Below are positions 1-8,213 of a DNA stretch of 64,000 nucleotides, one piece after another. This stretch comes from Brachyspira hampsonii 30446 (GTDB lineage: Bacteria > Spirochaetota > Brachyspiria > Brachyspirales > Brachyspiraceae). Numbering within the stretch: the first letter of the stretch is position 1; every line of letters begins with the position of its first letter. A program made the translations under genes and the position numbers. The stretch lies in NCBI RefSeq assembly GCF_000316195.1, contig NZ_JH994111.1, positions 110,149-174,148 on the forward strand, written 5' to 3'. The notes beneath the pieces are model-generated. The model was not told the DNA's origin. It saw only the letters and a list, made by a program, of their open reading frames with translations, and ran no database searches.

Positions 1-1014
1 AATGGCATTACAAGAGAAGAAGCTAATCAAAAAATAGCAGAGTTTCAGGATTTGAAAAAGCAGGAAGAAGAGAGAATGCTTACTATAGGTTTTGATATGT
101 CTAATGTATACTTTGCTGTGGGCAATCAGGCTATTATGGACGGCAACTATGAAAGAGCTGCTTTAATGTTTGAAGAGCTTATAAAACTAGAAAAACTTAT
201 TTATCCTGCTTACTTTAATTTGGCTGCTTCTTATGAATATTTGGCGCGTTCTAAAGATACTCCTTATGATAAAGAGGCAGAGTATTTAAATAAAGCTAAA
301 GAAACTCTATCAAGAGCAGAAAGAACTTTCCACAGAGGTAAAGATATGGGAGATGCTGCAAGAGAGCAGAATCAAACTTATCAGCAGATAAAACAATTTA
401 TGGCTAGAATAGATGCACAGCTTAAAACTACAAGACAGCAGGCTGATAATCTAAAATCTCAGGCCATGAAAGAAGATACTTTTGAAAGCTATTCTTCTTA
501 TGCTAATTATATATATCAAAACAGACAGGATATAGAAGAAACTCTATGGGCTAAATTAGAAGCTAAAAAGAGAGCAAGAAGCAAAGAACATTTAATAGGT
601 GTTAATAAAGATATATCAATACTTTATGCTAATCTTGGAGATACAGCAAGTTCTATCAGTATATTAAATGATACTCTAAAAATGCCAGACTTAACTAGAG
701 ATGAAAGAAGAGGATTAGAATTTGATTTAGCTAATATTTATCTTAATAATAAAATGTATGATGAAGCTGTAAGCACATATTCAAAATACACTAATGATCT
801 TACTCAAGACGGTGCATTTGCCTTGTATGCTATAGGACATATATACATAGAACAGAATAAGGTTGTAGAGGCTTTAAATATATATAATGACTTCAAAAGG
901 ATAATGTCTCCTTTAGCAGCAACTAATGATGTGATAGCTAATTTGGATAAAGATGTAGAAAGCAGAAGACTTCAGATAATGCAGTATTTGGCTTCTATGA
1001 ATAATGTACAGTAA
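1..1014 (+). CDS. TPR-repeat protein, 5' end outside window
   Basis: The reading frame is open from the first base, so the gene begins upstream and only its C-terminal ~337 residues are seen; the TTG at 52 is not a convincing start. The protein is mostly helical with tetratricopeptide-like pairs, for example the helices around 'GNYERAALMFEELI' near the start and 'NKMYDEAVSTYSKYT' and 'QNKVVEALNIYNDF' near the end. TPR arrays are protein-protein docking scaffolds; the partner cannot be told from the sequence. A rho-independent terminator follows at once, so this is the last gene of its transcript. Confidence 0.75.
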   Translation, partial: NGITREEANQKIAEFQDLKKQEEERMLTIGFDMSNVYFAVGNQAIMDGNYERAALMFEELIKLEKLIYPAYFNLAASYEYLARSKDTPYDKEAEYLNKAKETLSRAERTFHRGKDMGDAAREQNQTYQQIKQFMARIDAQLKTTRQQADNLKSQAMKEDTFESYSSYANYIYQNRQDIEETLWAKLEAKKRARSKEHLIGVNKDISILYANLGDTASSISILNDTLKMPDLTRDERRGLEFDLANIYLNNKMYDEAVSTYSKYTNDLTQDGAFALYAIGHIYIEQNKVVEALNIYNDFKRIMSPLAATNDVIANLDKDVESRRLQIMQYLASMNNVQ

Positions 1015-1033
1015 AAAACAATATTTTAATAAA

Positions 1034-1066
1034 AAGGCTTGCTATTAAATTAGCAGGCCTTTTTTA
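1034..1066 (+). terminator. rho-independent terminator after the TPR gene
   Basis: A stem pairs AAGGCTTGCTA with TAGCAGGCCTT and runs into a T tract. It starts about 20 bp after the stop codon at 1014. Confidence 0.85.
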
Positions 1067-1167
1067 TTATATTGATTTTTAAAAAATAAAATGAATTATA
1101 TATTGTTTATTTTAGTAAAAAATAAAATATCATAAATATCATCAAACTTAAAAAGGAGAGCATATTT

Positions 1168-1533
1168 ATGAATAATAATCAATGGTTTTTATTTTCTGGA
1201 ATAGAACATAAAGAAATTAAAACAGCATCATATTGTCTAGATTATATTACTTGGGATAATACTAATTGGACTGCTATTTTTCATGATGGATATTTTGTAC
1301 ATTATAGAAATGGTGACAAAAATAATTGTCATACTGAAGATTATTTATACTACAAAGATGTAAATTTTAATAATTTTAGATTAGATATAAAAGGAGATAA
1401 AATATTTATATCTCCGAATGGAGATCTATCTAAATCCAGAGAGGTTGATTGTATAGAATATATTGGCTGGGATGGAAAAAAATGGAGAGCTGAATTGCTT
1501 AGACTCATAAATAATTTACATCCAGATCTATAA
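1168..1533 (+). CDS. small hypothetical protein, single-gene transcript
   Basis: This 121-aa frame has a good Shine-Dalgarno (AAGGAG about 10 nt before the ATG) and its own terminator just after the stop, which supports a real gene. No family is recognised. The protein is rich in Asn, Asp, Tyr and Trp, and holds two similar segments, 'DYITWDNTNWTA' near residue 25 and 'EYIGWDGKKWRA' near residue 92, which suggests an internally duplicated beta-rich fold. There is no signal peptide or membrane segment. Flanking terminators on both sides mark it as an isolated unit. Confidence 0.65.
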   Translation: MNNNQWFLFSGIEHKEIKTASYCLDYITWDNTNWTAIFHDGYFVHYRNGDKNNCHTEDYLYYKDVNFNNFRLDIKGDKIFISPNGDLSKSREVDCIEYIGWDGKKWRAELLRLINNLHPDL

Positions 1534-1546
1534 ATAATAAATGTTT

Positions 1547-1579
1547 TAGGCTTACTAATTAAATTTAGTAGGCCTTTTT
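1547..1579 (+). terminator. rho-independent terminator
   Basis: TAGGCTTACTAA pairs with TTTAGTAGGCCT and is followed by T residues, 13 bp after the stop at 1533. Its layout resembles the terminator at 1034-1066. Confidence 0.85.
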
Positions 1580-1607
1580 ATTTGCCAAAAATTACAAAGT
1601 TTATATC

Positions 1608-1832
1608 AGACTTATTTCAAAACTCAATTTTTTAATTAGTTTAGTATTTTTTTTATTATATTTGGGGATTTACATAAAACTTAAATCACCACTTATTTTG
1701 CATACACTTTGCAGCCGTAGGCAGATAAAATACGGCATATTTATATACTAAAATAGAGTTTAAAACATTATTTTTATAATTAACAAATTACTATTTTTAT
1801 ATATAATCTTGTTAAGTCTTTTGAAACAAGTA
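1608..1832. repeat. MITE-like repeat, degenerate copy A
   Basis: The left end (AGACTTATTTCAAAACT at 1608) and the right end (CTTTTGAAACAAGTAT, ending near 1832) are imperfect inverses of each other and match the perfect ends of the copy at 13545-13789. The interior shares 'GCATATTTATATACTAAAATA' in part with that copy. It lies directly against the stop codon of metX, so it may supply the metX 3' end. Decayed flanks mean no clean TA duplication can be claimed here. Confidence 0.6.
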
Positions 1833-1834
1833 TA

Positions 1835-2935
1835 TTAGTTATTTAAAAAATTTTTTATATATTTAGTCTGTTCCGTATTCTTAAGTAAAAAAGCATCATG
1901 TCCGTAATTAGATTCTATTTCATGAAATATCGTATCTATACTAGAATGATGGTATGCAGAAACTATCTCTGCTGACTGTGTGCTTGGATAAAGCCAATCC
2001 GATATAAAAGATATAACAAGAACTTTTTCTAAACTAATATTTTTTTTATGTTTTATTTTTTTTATTTCATCTTTAACATCAAAGAAATCCATAGCTTTAG
2101 TAAGATATAAAAAACTATTTGCATCAAATCTTGATGTAAATTTTTCTCCGTTATAATGAAGATAATTTTCTACTTCAAAAGAAGGAGTAAAATATTTAAC
2201 AGCTTTTTTTCTCTTTCTTCCGAATTTTTTTCTCATATACTCTTCACTCATATATGTAATATGTCCGAGCATTCTAGCTAAAGCAAGTCCTCTGTCAGGA
2301 GTAGACATACCATAATATTTTCCGCCGTACCATTCAGTATCTTCTGTTATTGCCTGTCTTGCTATTTCATTTAAAGCTATCTGCATAGGAGAATGACTCA
2401 TAGAGCTCGCTATTACTATTGCTTTTTCCATCATTTGAGGATAAGAAGCCGTCCATTGTAATACCTGCATTCCTCCCATAGAGCCGCCTGCAACACAATA
2501 AAGTTTATTTATTCCTAAACTATCAACTAATATCTTTTGTACTTTTACTATATCTTTAATCGTGAAAGTAGGGAAATCTGTACCATAATATGAATTACTA
2601 TTCGGCTTTTTGGAAGAAGGTCCTGTTGTTCCGCTGCAGCCGCCTAAAACATTAGAACATATTACAAAATATTTATCCGTATCTATTGCTTTTTTCTTAC
2701 CTACAAAATTATCCCACCAAGAGAGAACATCGGCATCTCCTGTAAAAGCATGGCATACTAAAATGGCATTATCTTTATTAACATTTAAATGTCCGTTTAA
2801 TGTATATGCTATAGTTAATTCATTTATTGAAGCTCCATTTTCAAATTTGAAAGCCTTATCATAATTAAAATATTTAATTTCATTGTTTTCCTGTTCATTA
2901 TTTTTATCTTCTTTTTTGTTTTTTATATTCTTCAT
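1835..2935 (-). CDS. metX: homoserine O-acyltransferase (MetX family)
   Basis: MetX acylates L-homoserine from acyl-CoA, the entry step to methionine through O-acylhomoserine; it is cytoplasmic. The 366-aa protein has the alpha/beta-hydrolase nucleophile elbow GGSMGG with Ser152, the acid Asp313 (SDWLYP) and His346 (YGHDAF), a full catalytic triad, plus the family block NVLGGCSGTTGP. The first ~20 residues are a Lys/Asn-rich extension. GAGGGT lies upstream of the ATG. It follows metY by 61 bp on the same strand, so the two supply substrate and product steps of one pathway and are probably controlled by the leader upstream of metY. Acetyl versus succinyl specificity cannot be fixed from what is seen; acetyl is the usual MetX activity. 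Confidence 0.93.
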   Translation of the reverse strand: MKNIKNKKEDKNNEQENNEIKYFNYDKAFKFENGASINELTIAYTLNGHLNVNKDNAILVCHAFTGDADVLSWWDNFVGKKKAIDTDKYFVICSNVLGGCSGTTGPSSKKPNSNSYYGTDFPTFTIKDIVKVQKILVDSLGINKLYCVAGGSMGGMQVLQWTASYPQMMEKAIVIASSMSHSPMQIALNEIARQAITEDTEWYGGKYYGMSTPDRGLALARMLGHITYMSEEYMRKKFGRKRKKAVKYFTPSFEVENYLHYNGEKFTSRFDANSFLYLTKAMDFFDVKDEIKKIKHKKNISLEKVLVISFISDWLYPSTQSAEIVSAYHHSSIDTIFHEIESNYGHDAFLLKNTEQTKYIKNFLNN

Positions 2936-2952
2936 AAAATAACCCTCTTATC

Positions 2953-2986
2953 AAAACAGGAGTAAATATTTATACCCCTGTTTTTT
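2953..2986. terminator. metY-metX intergenic hairpin
   Basis: AAAACAGG (2953) and CCCCTGTTTT (ending near 2984) form a stem with a self-complementary TAAATATTTA centre. The T run is good on the plus strand but only four T on the minus (transcribed) strand, so for metY-metX it is more likely a weak or partial stop, or an mRNA-stability hairpin, than a full terminator. Confidence 0.45.
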
Positions 2987-2996
2987 ATATTGTAAA

Positions 2997-4292
2997 TTAT
3001 TTATTTGCTATAGTTAAAGCCTCATCTAAATAATAAAGTATATCATCAATATGTTCTATACCTATTGAAAGCCTGATAAAGTTTTTGCTTATTCCACCTT
3101 TTTTCAATTCTTCTTCAGATAATTGAGAATGTGTAGTAGAAGCAGGATGGGCAACTAAACTCTTAACATCTCCAACATTTACCAAATGGGAGAATAATTT
3201 GATATTATCTATAAATTTAACTGCAGCTTCGTATCCGCCTTTTATGCCAAATACAACCATTCCTCCGAATTTATCTTTTAAATATTTACTTGCCGTATTA
3301 TATGAAGGATCATTTTTAAGTCCAGGATATCTTACCCATTCAACTCTATCATCTTTTTCTAAAAACTCAGCAACTTTTAAAGCATTAGAACAATGTCTGT
3401 CCATTCTTACTGCTAGAGACTCGGTTCCCTGAATAAATACCCAAGAGTTATCAGGTGAAAGACAAGCACCTAAATTTCTAAGCGGTACAGTTCTTACTCT
3501 CAGAGTAAATGCTATATTTTTAAGCTCATCTGGTAAATCATAAGCCCATCTTAATCCATGATAATTTGAATCTGGCTGTGAAAATAGAGGGAATTTATCG
3601 CTTTGCCAATTAAAATTACCGCTGTCAGTGATTATTCCTCCGATAGCACTTCCATGTCCGCCTATCCATTTTGTAAGAGAGTTGATTACAATATCTGCAC
3701 CATGTTTGATAGTCTGTAAAAGATAAGGTGTTGTAAAAGTAGCATCTATAACTAGAGGTATTCCCGCATCATGTGCTATTTTAGCAACTGCTTCAATATC
3801 TGTAAAATCTAATGAAGGGTTTGAAATTGTTTCTATAAATATTAATTTGGTTTTATCAGTGATAGCCTTAGCAAAATTAGAAGGATCTTTAGCATCTACA
3901 AATTTTGTATTGATTCCAAGTTTAGGAAGTATTGCAGCAAATTGAGAATATGTACCGCCATATACATTAAATGATGAAACTATTTCATCTCCTGCTTCAC
4001 ATATAGTTATTATAGTATAGAATATTGCATTTGTTCCAGATGATACCGCAATAGATGCCTTACCGCCTTCCATAGCAGTAATTCTTTTTTCTAATACATC
4101 TGCTGTCGGATCGCCAAGTCTTGTATAAATATACCCAAGTTCTTTTAAATCAAATAAATCAGCAGCATGTTTTGAATCTCTAAACAAATACGAAGTAGTT
4201 TTATATACCGGAACTCCTCTGCTCCCGAATATATCATTAGAATCCTGTCCTGCATGTGCTGCTAATGTTTCAAATTTTAATTCTCTTGACAT
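2997..4292 (-). CDS. metY: O-acetylhomoserine sulfhydrylase (PLP enzyme)
   Basis: The enzyme makes homocysteine (or methionine with methanethiol) from O-acetylhomoserine and sulfide, using pyridoxal phosphate. Starting at the ATG at 4292 gives 431 aa, the usual family size. This start is chosen because AAGGAG sits just upstream and 'MSRELKFETLAAHAGQ' is a typical N-terminus; the frame stays open to 4394 but that part overlaps the leader terminator. The PLP lysine is Lys208 in NSLTKWIGGHG, with the Cys/Met-metabolism signature around it; YTRLGDPT at 56-63 and SSGTNAI at 84-90 bind cofactor phosphate. It is the first structural gene of metY-metX and lies behind a Met/Cys-rich leader peptide and a terminator. 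Confidence 0.94.
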   Translation of the reverse strand: MSRELKFETLAAHAGQDSNDIFGSRGVPVYKTTSYLFRDSKHAADLFDLKELGYIYTRLGDPTADVLEKRITAMEGGKASIAVSSGTNAIFYTIITICEAGDEIVSSFNVYGGTYSQFAAILPKLGINTKFVDAKDPSNFAKAITDKTKLIFIETISNPSLDFTDIEAVAKIAHDAGIPLVIDATFTTPYLLQTIKHGADIVINSLTKWIGGHGSAIGGIITDSGNFNWQSDKFPLFSQPDSNYHGLRWAYDLPDELKNIAFTLRVRTVPLRNLGACLSPDNSWVFIQGTESLAVRMDRHCSNALKVAEFLEKDDRVEWVRYPGLKNDPSYNTASKYLKDKFGGMVVFGIKGGYEAAVKFIDNIKLFSHLVNVGDVKSLVAHPASTTHSQLSEEELKKGGISKNFIRLSIGIEHIDDILYYLDEALTIANK

Positions 4293-4320
4293 CTTTATAA
4301 TACTCCTTAATGATAAAATA

Positions 4321-4352
4321 AAAAAAAGCCGCCAAATAAATTTGACGGCTTT
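4321..4352 (-). terminator. attenuator terminator in the metY leader
   Basis: On the minus strand AAAGCCGTCAAAT pairs with ATTTGGCGGCTTT (one G-U pair, tiny loop) and continues into a run of T, about 30 nt before the metY start and 25 nt after the leader-peptide stop. A terminator between a promoter and the first gene has no use unless it is conditional. The ATGGCT of the leader (4386-4391) can pair with AGCCGT in the 5' arm (4345-4350), which would prevent the terminator from folding. Confidence 0.85.
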
Positions 4353-4377
4353 AAAGTACAAAATAAAAAATAAATTA

Positions 4378-4455
4378 TTATTGACAGCCATCATTATTAA
4401 ACATACACATTTGCATGAGGCAAAACATTTTGTTCATAACGATGATTGTTTTCAT
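4378..4455 (-). CDS. Met/Cys-rich leader peptide of metY-metX
   Basis: A 25-codon frame begins at an ATG at 4455, 10 nt after TAGGA, and ends in TAA at 4378-4380. It has Met at positions 1, 7, 10, 14, 16 and 18 and Cys at 12, 17 and 24; the core reads MFCLMQMCM. Such enrichment for the two sulfur amino acids, between a consensus promoter and a terminator in front of a methionine operon, is the pattern of leader peptides in trp/his-type attenuation. A ribosome stalled at residues 14-18 leaves the ATGGCT segment at 4386-4391 free to pair with the terminator arm; one that reaches the stop codon covers it. A start at residue 7 (4437) is possible but lacks a ribosome site. Translation and function are inference. 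Confidence 0.8.
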   Translation of the reverse strand: MKTIIVMNKMFCLMQMCMFNNDGCQ

Positions 4456-4497
4456 TTACAATATTTCCTAAAATATTTATTTAATAATTAATTAAAG

Positions 4498-4526
4498 ATT
4501 ATACAACAATATAAAATTATTGTCAA
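4498..4526 (-). promoter_or_regulatory. consensus sigma-70 promoter of metY-metX
   Basis: On the minus strand TTGACA, a 17-bp spacer and TATAAT occur with no mismatch to consensus. It lies 43 bp before the leader-peptide ATG at 4455, giving a transcript that carries leader peptide, terminator, metY and metX in order. Confidence 0.85.
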
Positions 4527-4676
4527 CAGTAATTAGTTTTATTTTTTTAAGTATTACAATAATTTTAAATAAAGCTTTAATCATAATTAATATAACTAAA
4601 TATTCGACTTAAAACAATAAGTCTAATATTAGGTAATAAAATTTAAATCAAAATCTTATTTAAATTAACATTTCAT

Positions 4677-4881
4677 TTAACGCACGCTAAATCGATTTAT
4701 ATAATAAATTTAAATTGAATTAATAACTAAATTATATTTCTTTAACTGCTATGCGTGCGTGTTAATACATTATAAATTTAAATAAAACTAGGGCGGGTGC
4801 TTTAATTTATAATTTGACTAACAAAATAATTGAAGTTATATTTTAAAAAGAAATTAGTAAATATAAAGGGTGGGGTATGTA
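4677..4881 (+). repeat. nested-palindrome repeat, short form
   Basis: It contains, in order, TAACGCACGC (4678), ATGCGTGCGTG (4751), TAGGGCGGGTGC (4789-4800) and AAAGGGTGGGGTATGTAA (4865). These are the central pair and the right-hand inner and outer boxes of the full element at 32933-33252; the left inner and outer boxes are absent. It lies in the 500-bp gap between the metY promoter and the end of the DUF262 gene. No coding frame is visible in it. Confidence 0.75.
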
Positions 4882-4901
4882 ATTAAAACTGTTTTATAAT
4901 A

Positions 4902-4943
4902 AAAAAAGGAGCTTAGCTTTTAATTTAAGTTAAACTCCTTTAT
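4902..4943 (-). terminator. rho-independent terminator of the DUF262 operon
   Basis: On the minus strand AAAGGAGTTTAACTT pairs with AAGCTAAGCTCCTTT and runs into T residues, about 25 bp past the stop of the DUF262 gene at 4967. Confidence 0.85.
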
Positions 4944-4966
4944 TTTAACAACAAATTAATTATTAT

Positions 4967-7456
4967 TTATTTTTTAGAAAAAGCGTCTATAACATGTATC
5001 AATGTATTTTTATATTCATCTAACATTTCACCATAATTATCCAAATCTTTCATATAATACCAATCATCATTAGGATCTTTATTATATCCATCGAAATTAA
5101 GTCCTTTATCTTTTATTAATTCAAAAACTTGTTCAGATATTTCTGCATTTTTAAAAGGTTTTTGTTTTCTTAATCCGCACTGAATTATATAGCCAGCAGT
5201 AGTAAAACCCACTAAAACTTTTTCATTTTCTATTTCTATTTCTTTAGCTAAAGTAACCCAACTATAACAATATGAAATTTCCTTATTTGGATATCTTAAT
5301 ATTCTTTCTCCTTTAATATTAGGATTATTAGTTCCATCATAATAGTACAATTTAAAGTCTTTAAAGTTTGCATTGTCTTTCAATAATTGATAAAACATTG
5401 TATGCACTTTAGTTGTCAATGGTATATCCCAATGAGTACTATTTCTATACTGATAATATAAATAATAACCGCTATATAGATGTTTTTTTACTTCACCTGA
5501 ATATGAATATTCTTTATTGTATAAAGTTACATCATTGTCATTTGCATCTTTAGCATTTTTTATTAACAAATATTTCCAATGGCTATCATCTTTATAATTA
5601 TCTATTATATTCTTGCATTTATCCGATATAGTTTTATTTACTTTATCATTAAATATAGTATTTATAAACTCTTTTAATTTATTTGGATATTTTATCAATA
5701 ATTTTTTATTATCATTATCTTTATCTTTATTATTTCTAAATATAGATATTGTTGTAGAACGATAAGGTCTAAAATTTTCTATTTCATTTTTATCAATAAA
5801 TACTAATATAGCCCTATGTATTAAATAATTTCCATTTTCATTATTAAAGCCATTTTTAGTAAAAATATAATTTACTACATTAACTATATTTTCATTACTT
5901 ATATTGTCTAATAAGAAATCAATATTACCTTGTAAAAATACATTATTCTCACAGGCGTAAATTATTTTTCTAATCTTTTCATCACAGCTTTTTAATATAT
6001 CTAATTTATTTTGTTCTGATTCAACTATTATTTTCAATATCTCTTGATGATTATCATTATAAGGTTTTAATAATATTTTTCCATTTTCTATAAATGATTT
6101 TATAAAACTAATTTGGAATTTTAGTTCATCATCATTGCCAATATGTTCATAGTAAATAAATATAAAATTCCTTATAAATCTCAATATATCTTTATAATCT
6201 TTGATTTTTTTAATTATTGAATCTATATTTTCATTTTCTTTATAATTTTCTTCTTTATATATTTTATTTAAAATAATAAAAAAACTAAACAGTAATATTT
6301 TATATTTCAAATCATAATTATTTATTTTAAGCAAAATAATATAGTCATCTTTTTTATCAAAAATGTTTATATTTTCTTCAAAAGTAGATATTTTATTATT
6401 ATAAATATTTCCATCATATATACAAAATATTTCATTAAATAATTCAATGGTTTTACTAGTGGTTAATTTATAAAATATATCCAATATATTAACTATAAAT
6501 TTTATATTACATTCTAACATACAGTTTTTACTATCATCAATATATTTTGTGTCTGTTTTTATTACAAATAAATTAAAGAAATCTTTTAGATATGATCCTA
6601 TTTTTTCATTTTTTTTCTTTATATATTCACATTGTTCTGCATATAACATTCTAAATACAAAATCAAAAAAGTTTTTAAAAATACTGTCTATATCATTTTT
6701 CTCACTATCTTTTGAAAATTCCCAGAAAAAATCAGACCAAGTTGTATCTATTTTTTCTTTAAATTCTGCTAAAAGATTAACATCTATTTTTCCATCTAAA
6801 AAACTTTCAAGCTTTGATTTAAATATTTCAAAATCTGTTAATTGCTTTCCCCTTGAGTTCATTTTTATATATAAATCATCAGGATCCCCTTCTATATATT
6901 CACAATAAAATTGTATGCCATTTAATTTGCTGCTTTTAATATTTTTGTTATTTTTAACTCTTTTATGAATATCATCTATTACTTTAAGCATTCCTTTAAC
7001 AGTTGTATCTTTTTCCCAAAAGTTTAAAAACTTAATATTATCTTTTAATTTGTCTGATAACTTTTCATTTGTTTCTAAATTAATTTCATTTCTTTTTATA
7101 CTTAATAAAAATGATATAAAGTCCTTTGATGAATTTCTAGTTTCATAAGTAAACTTTTTTAATCGTTCTCTTTCAAAGTTGAAATACCAATAAAATAAAA
7201 ATAAAGTTGTCAATCTTTGCTGCCCATCTAATAAATAAAAAATGCCGTTATCTTTTACTCCATATATATAGTCTAATATTAATTCTCCTTTATCATTTGA
7301 TAAAAAATCAACAATAACATCTAAAAAATCATCTCTTATTTTTTCTGCTTCATTAGTATTTCTTCCCTGAGCATAACCTCTTTGTATAATAGGCACAACG
7401 ACATTATTTTCGTATTTATTTAATAATGATATAAAATTTTCTTTATTATCACTCAT
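4967..7456 (-). CDS. DUF262 (GmrSD N-domain-like) protein, 829 aa
   Basis: The N-terminus has the DUF262 hallmarks PIIQRGYAQG (residues 22-31) and DGQQRLTTLF (77-86), a ParB-like NTPase/nuclease fold found in GmrS, SspE and other DNA-targeting proteins. The long remainder is helical and I do not recognise it; no DUF1524 HNH motif (E-H-I-H-x-Q type) is seen, unlike its upstream partner. The start at 7456 is preferred to 7495 because AAGGAG lies 6 nt before it and overlaps the end of the upstream gene by only the ribosome site. It is the downstream gene of a two-DUF262 operon with its own terminator. A defence role against phage or foreign DNA is inference from family and pairing. Confidence 0.8.
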   Translation of the reverse strand: MSDNKENFISLLNKYENNVVVPIIQRGYAQGRNTNEAEKIRDDFLDVIVDFLSNDKGELILDYIYGVKDNGIFYLLDGQQRLTTLFLFYWYFNFERERLKKFTYETRNSSKDFISFLLSIKRNEINLETNEKLSDKLKDNIKFLNFWEKDTTVKGMLKVIDDIHKRVKNNKNIKSSKLNGIQFYCEYIEGDPDDLYIKMNSRGKQLTDFEIFKSKLESFLDGKIDVNLLAEFKEKIDTTWSDFFWEFSKDSEKNDIDSIFKNFFDFVFRMLYAEQCEYIKKKNEKIGSYLKDFFNLFVIKTDTKYIDDSKNCMLECNIKFIVNILDIFYKLTTSKTIELFNEIFCIYDGNIYNNKISTFEENINIFDKKDDYIILLKINNYDLKYKILLFSFFIILNKIYKEENYKENENIDSIIKKIKDYKDILRFIRNFIFIYYEHIGNDDELKFQISFIKSFIENGKILLKPYNDNHQEILKIIVESEQNKLDILKSCDEKIRKIIYACENNVFLQGNIDFLLDNISNENIVNVVNYIFTKNGFNNENGNYLIHRAILVFIDKNEIENFRPYRSTTISIFRNNKDKDNDNKKLLIKYPNKLKEFINTIFNDKVNKTISDKCKNIIDNYKDDSHWKYLLIKNAKDANDNDVTLYNKEYSYSGEVKKHLYSGYYLYYQYRNSTHWDIPLTTKVHTMFYQLLKDNANFKDFKLYYYDGTNNPNIKGERILRYPNKEISYCYSWVTLAKEIEIENEKVLVGFTTAGYIIQCGLRKQKPFKNAEISEQVFELIKDKGLNFDGYNKDPNDDWYYMKDLDNYGEMLDEYKNTLIHVIDAFSKK

Positions 7457-7466
7457 AATATTCTCC

Positions 7467-8213
7467 TTATTTATTTTTTTCATACAGATAATCACTTATT
7501 GAATTGATGATATTATCCAAATAATCTTTTTTGTCATTTTTTGTCCATAATAGTATATCCCTAGGATCTTTTGTATAATATTTTAAAAATAGATTCTTTG
7601 TAGATATAGGAATATATTTTTTATTATTTTTAATTAAATCTTTAATTTTTTTTAGTTTCATAGGAAAAATAGAGTTACTCAATGTAGTATTATTATTTAC
7701 ATCTATTAATGCCAAATTAGAAATATTATTTTCATCATATAAATAATTATTTTCTTCTGATGTTATAAAGTCCCCACTATTTTCTAATGATTTTTCATAA
7801 ATAAAAAATAATGCATCTAATATATAATTAAATTTATCTTCTATTTTGAAATTATTAAAAGCTTCATCTAAATTTTTATATTCATCTTTTATTAATTCTT
7901 TATTTTGAAGTATATATTGTTTATTTTCTTCTATAAATTTTTCTTTTTCTTTATCAGATAATTTTTGTGATTTTCTTGCATGTATATGCTCCAAAGATGG
8001 CTTTATTTTTTTGTATTCGTCAAATGGAAATCTTATATTTTCTTTCAAGCTTTCTATTATATTGAATAATAATAATATTTTTATTATTTGAATATTATTA
8101 TTATCATATTTCAATTCTAATATATTTTTTTCTAACTGTTCATGATTATTAGCATTAATACTTTTTTTTATATCTTCTTTTATTTTATTATTAAAGTTTT
8201 CTTTAGTGTTTAG
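7467..8213 (-). pseudogene. C-terminal part of the stop-split DUF262 gene
   Basis: This stretch is in the same frame as the gene ending at 8214 and is separated from it only by one TAA (8214-8216). It encodes the part a full DUF262-DUF1524 protein needs: FPFDEYKKIKPSLEHIHARK, close to the conserved HNH-type motif of the family, then NSIFPMKLKKI and FLKYYTKDPRDILLWTK, which resemble the family's usual C-terminus. No start codon with a ribosome site precedes it; the first potential start is a TTG at 8114. It is either not made, made by readthrough, or made by internal initiation. The coding sequence after the stop has stayed open for about 250 codons, so the stop is probably recent or functional. 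Confidence 0.75.

Noticed and set aside
4293..4394. Extended N-terminus of metY (34 extra codons from 4394)
   Set aside because: The extension passes through the terminator stem, has no ribosome site and is unlike any family N-terminus; the start at 4292 has AAGGAG.
4321..4526. SAM riboswitch or T-box in the metY leader
   Set aside because: No SAM-I core or T-box (TGGNACCGCG) sequence is visible; the leader-peptide explanation fits better.
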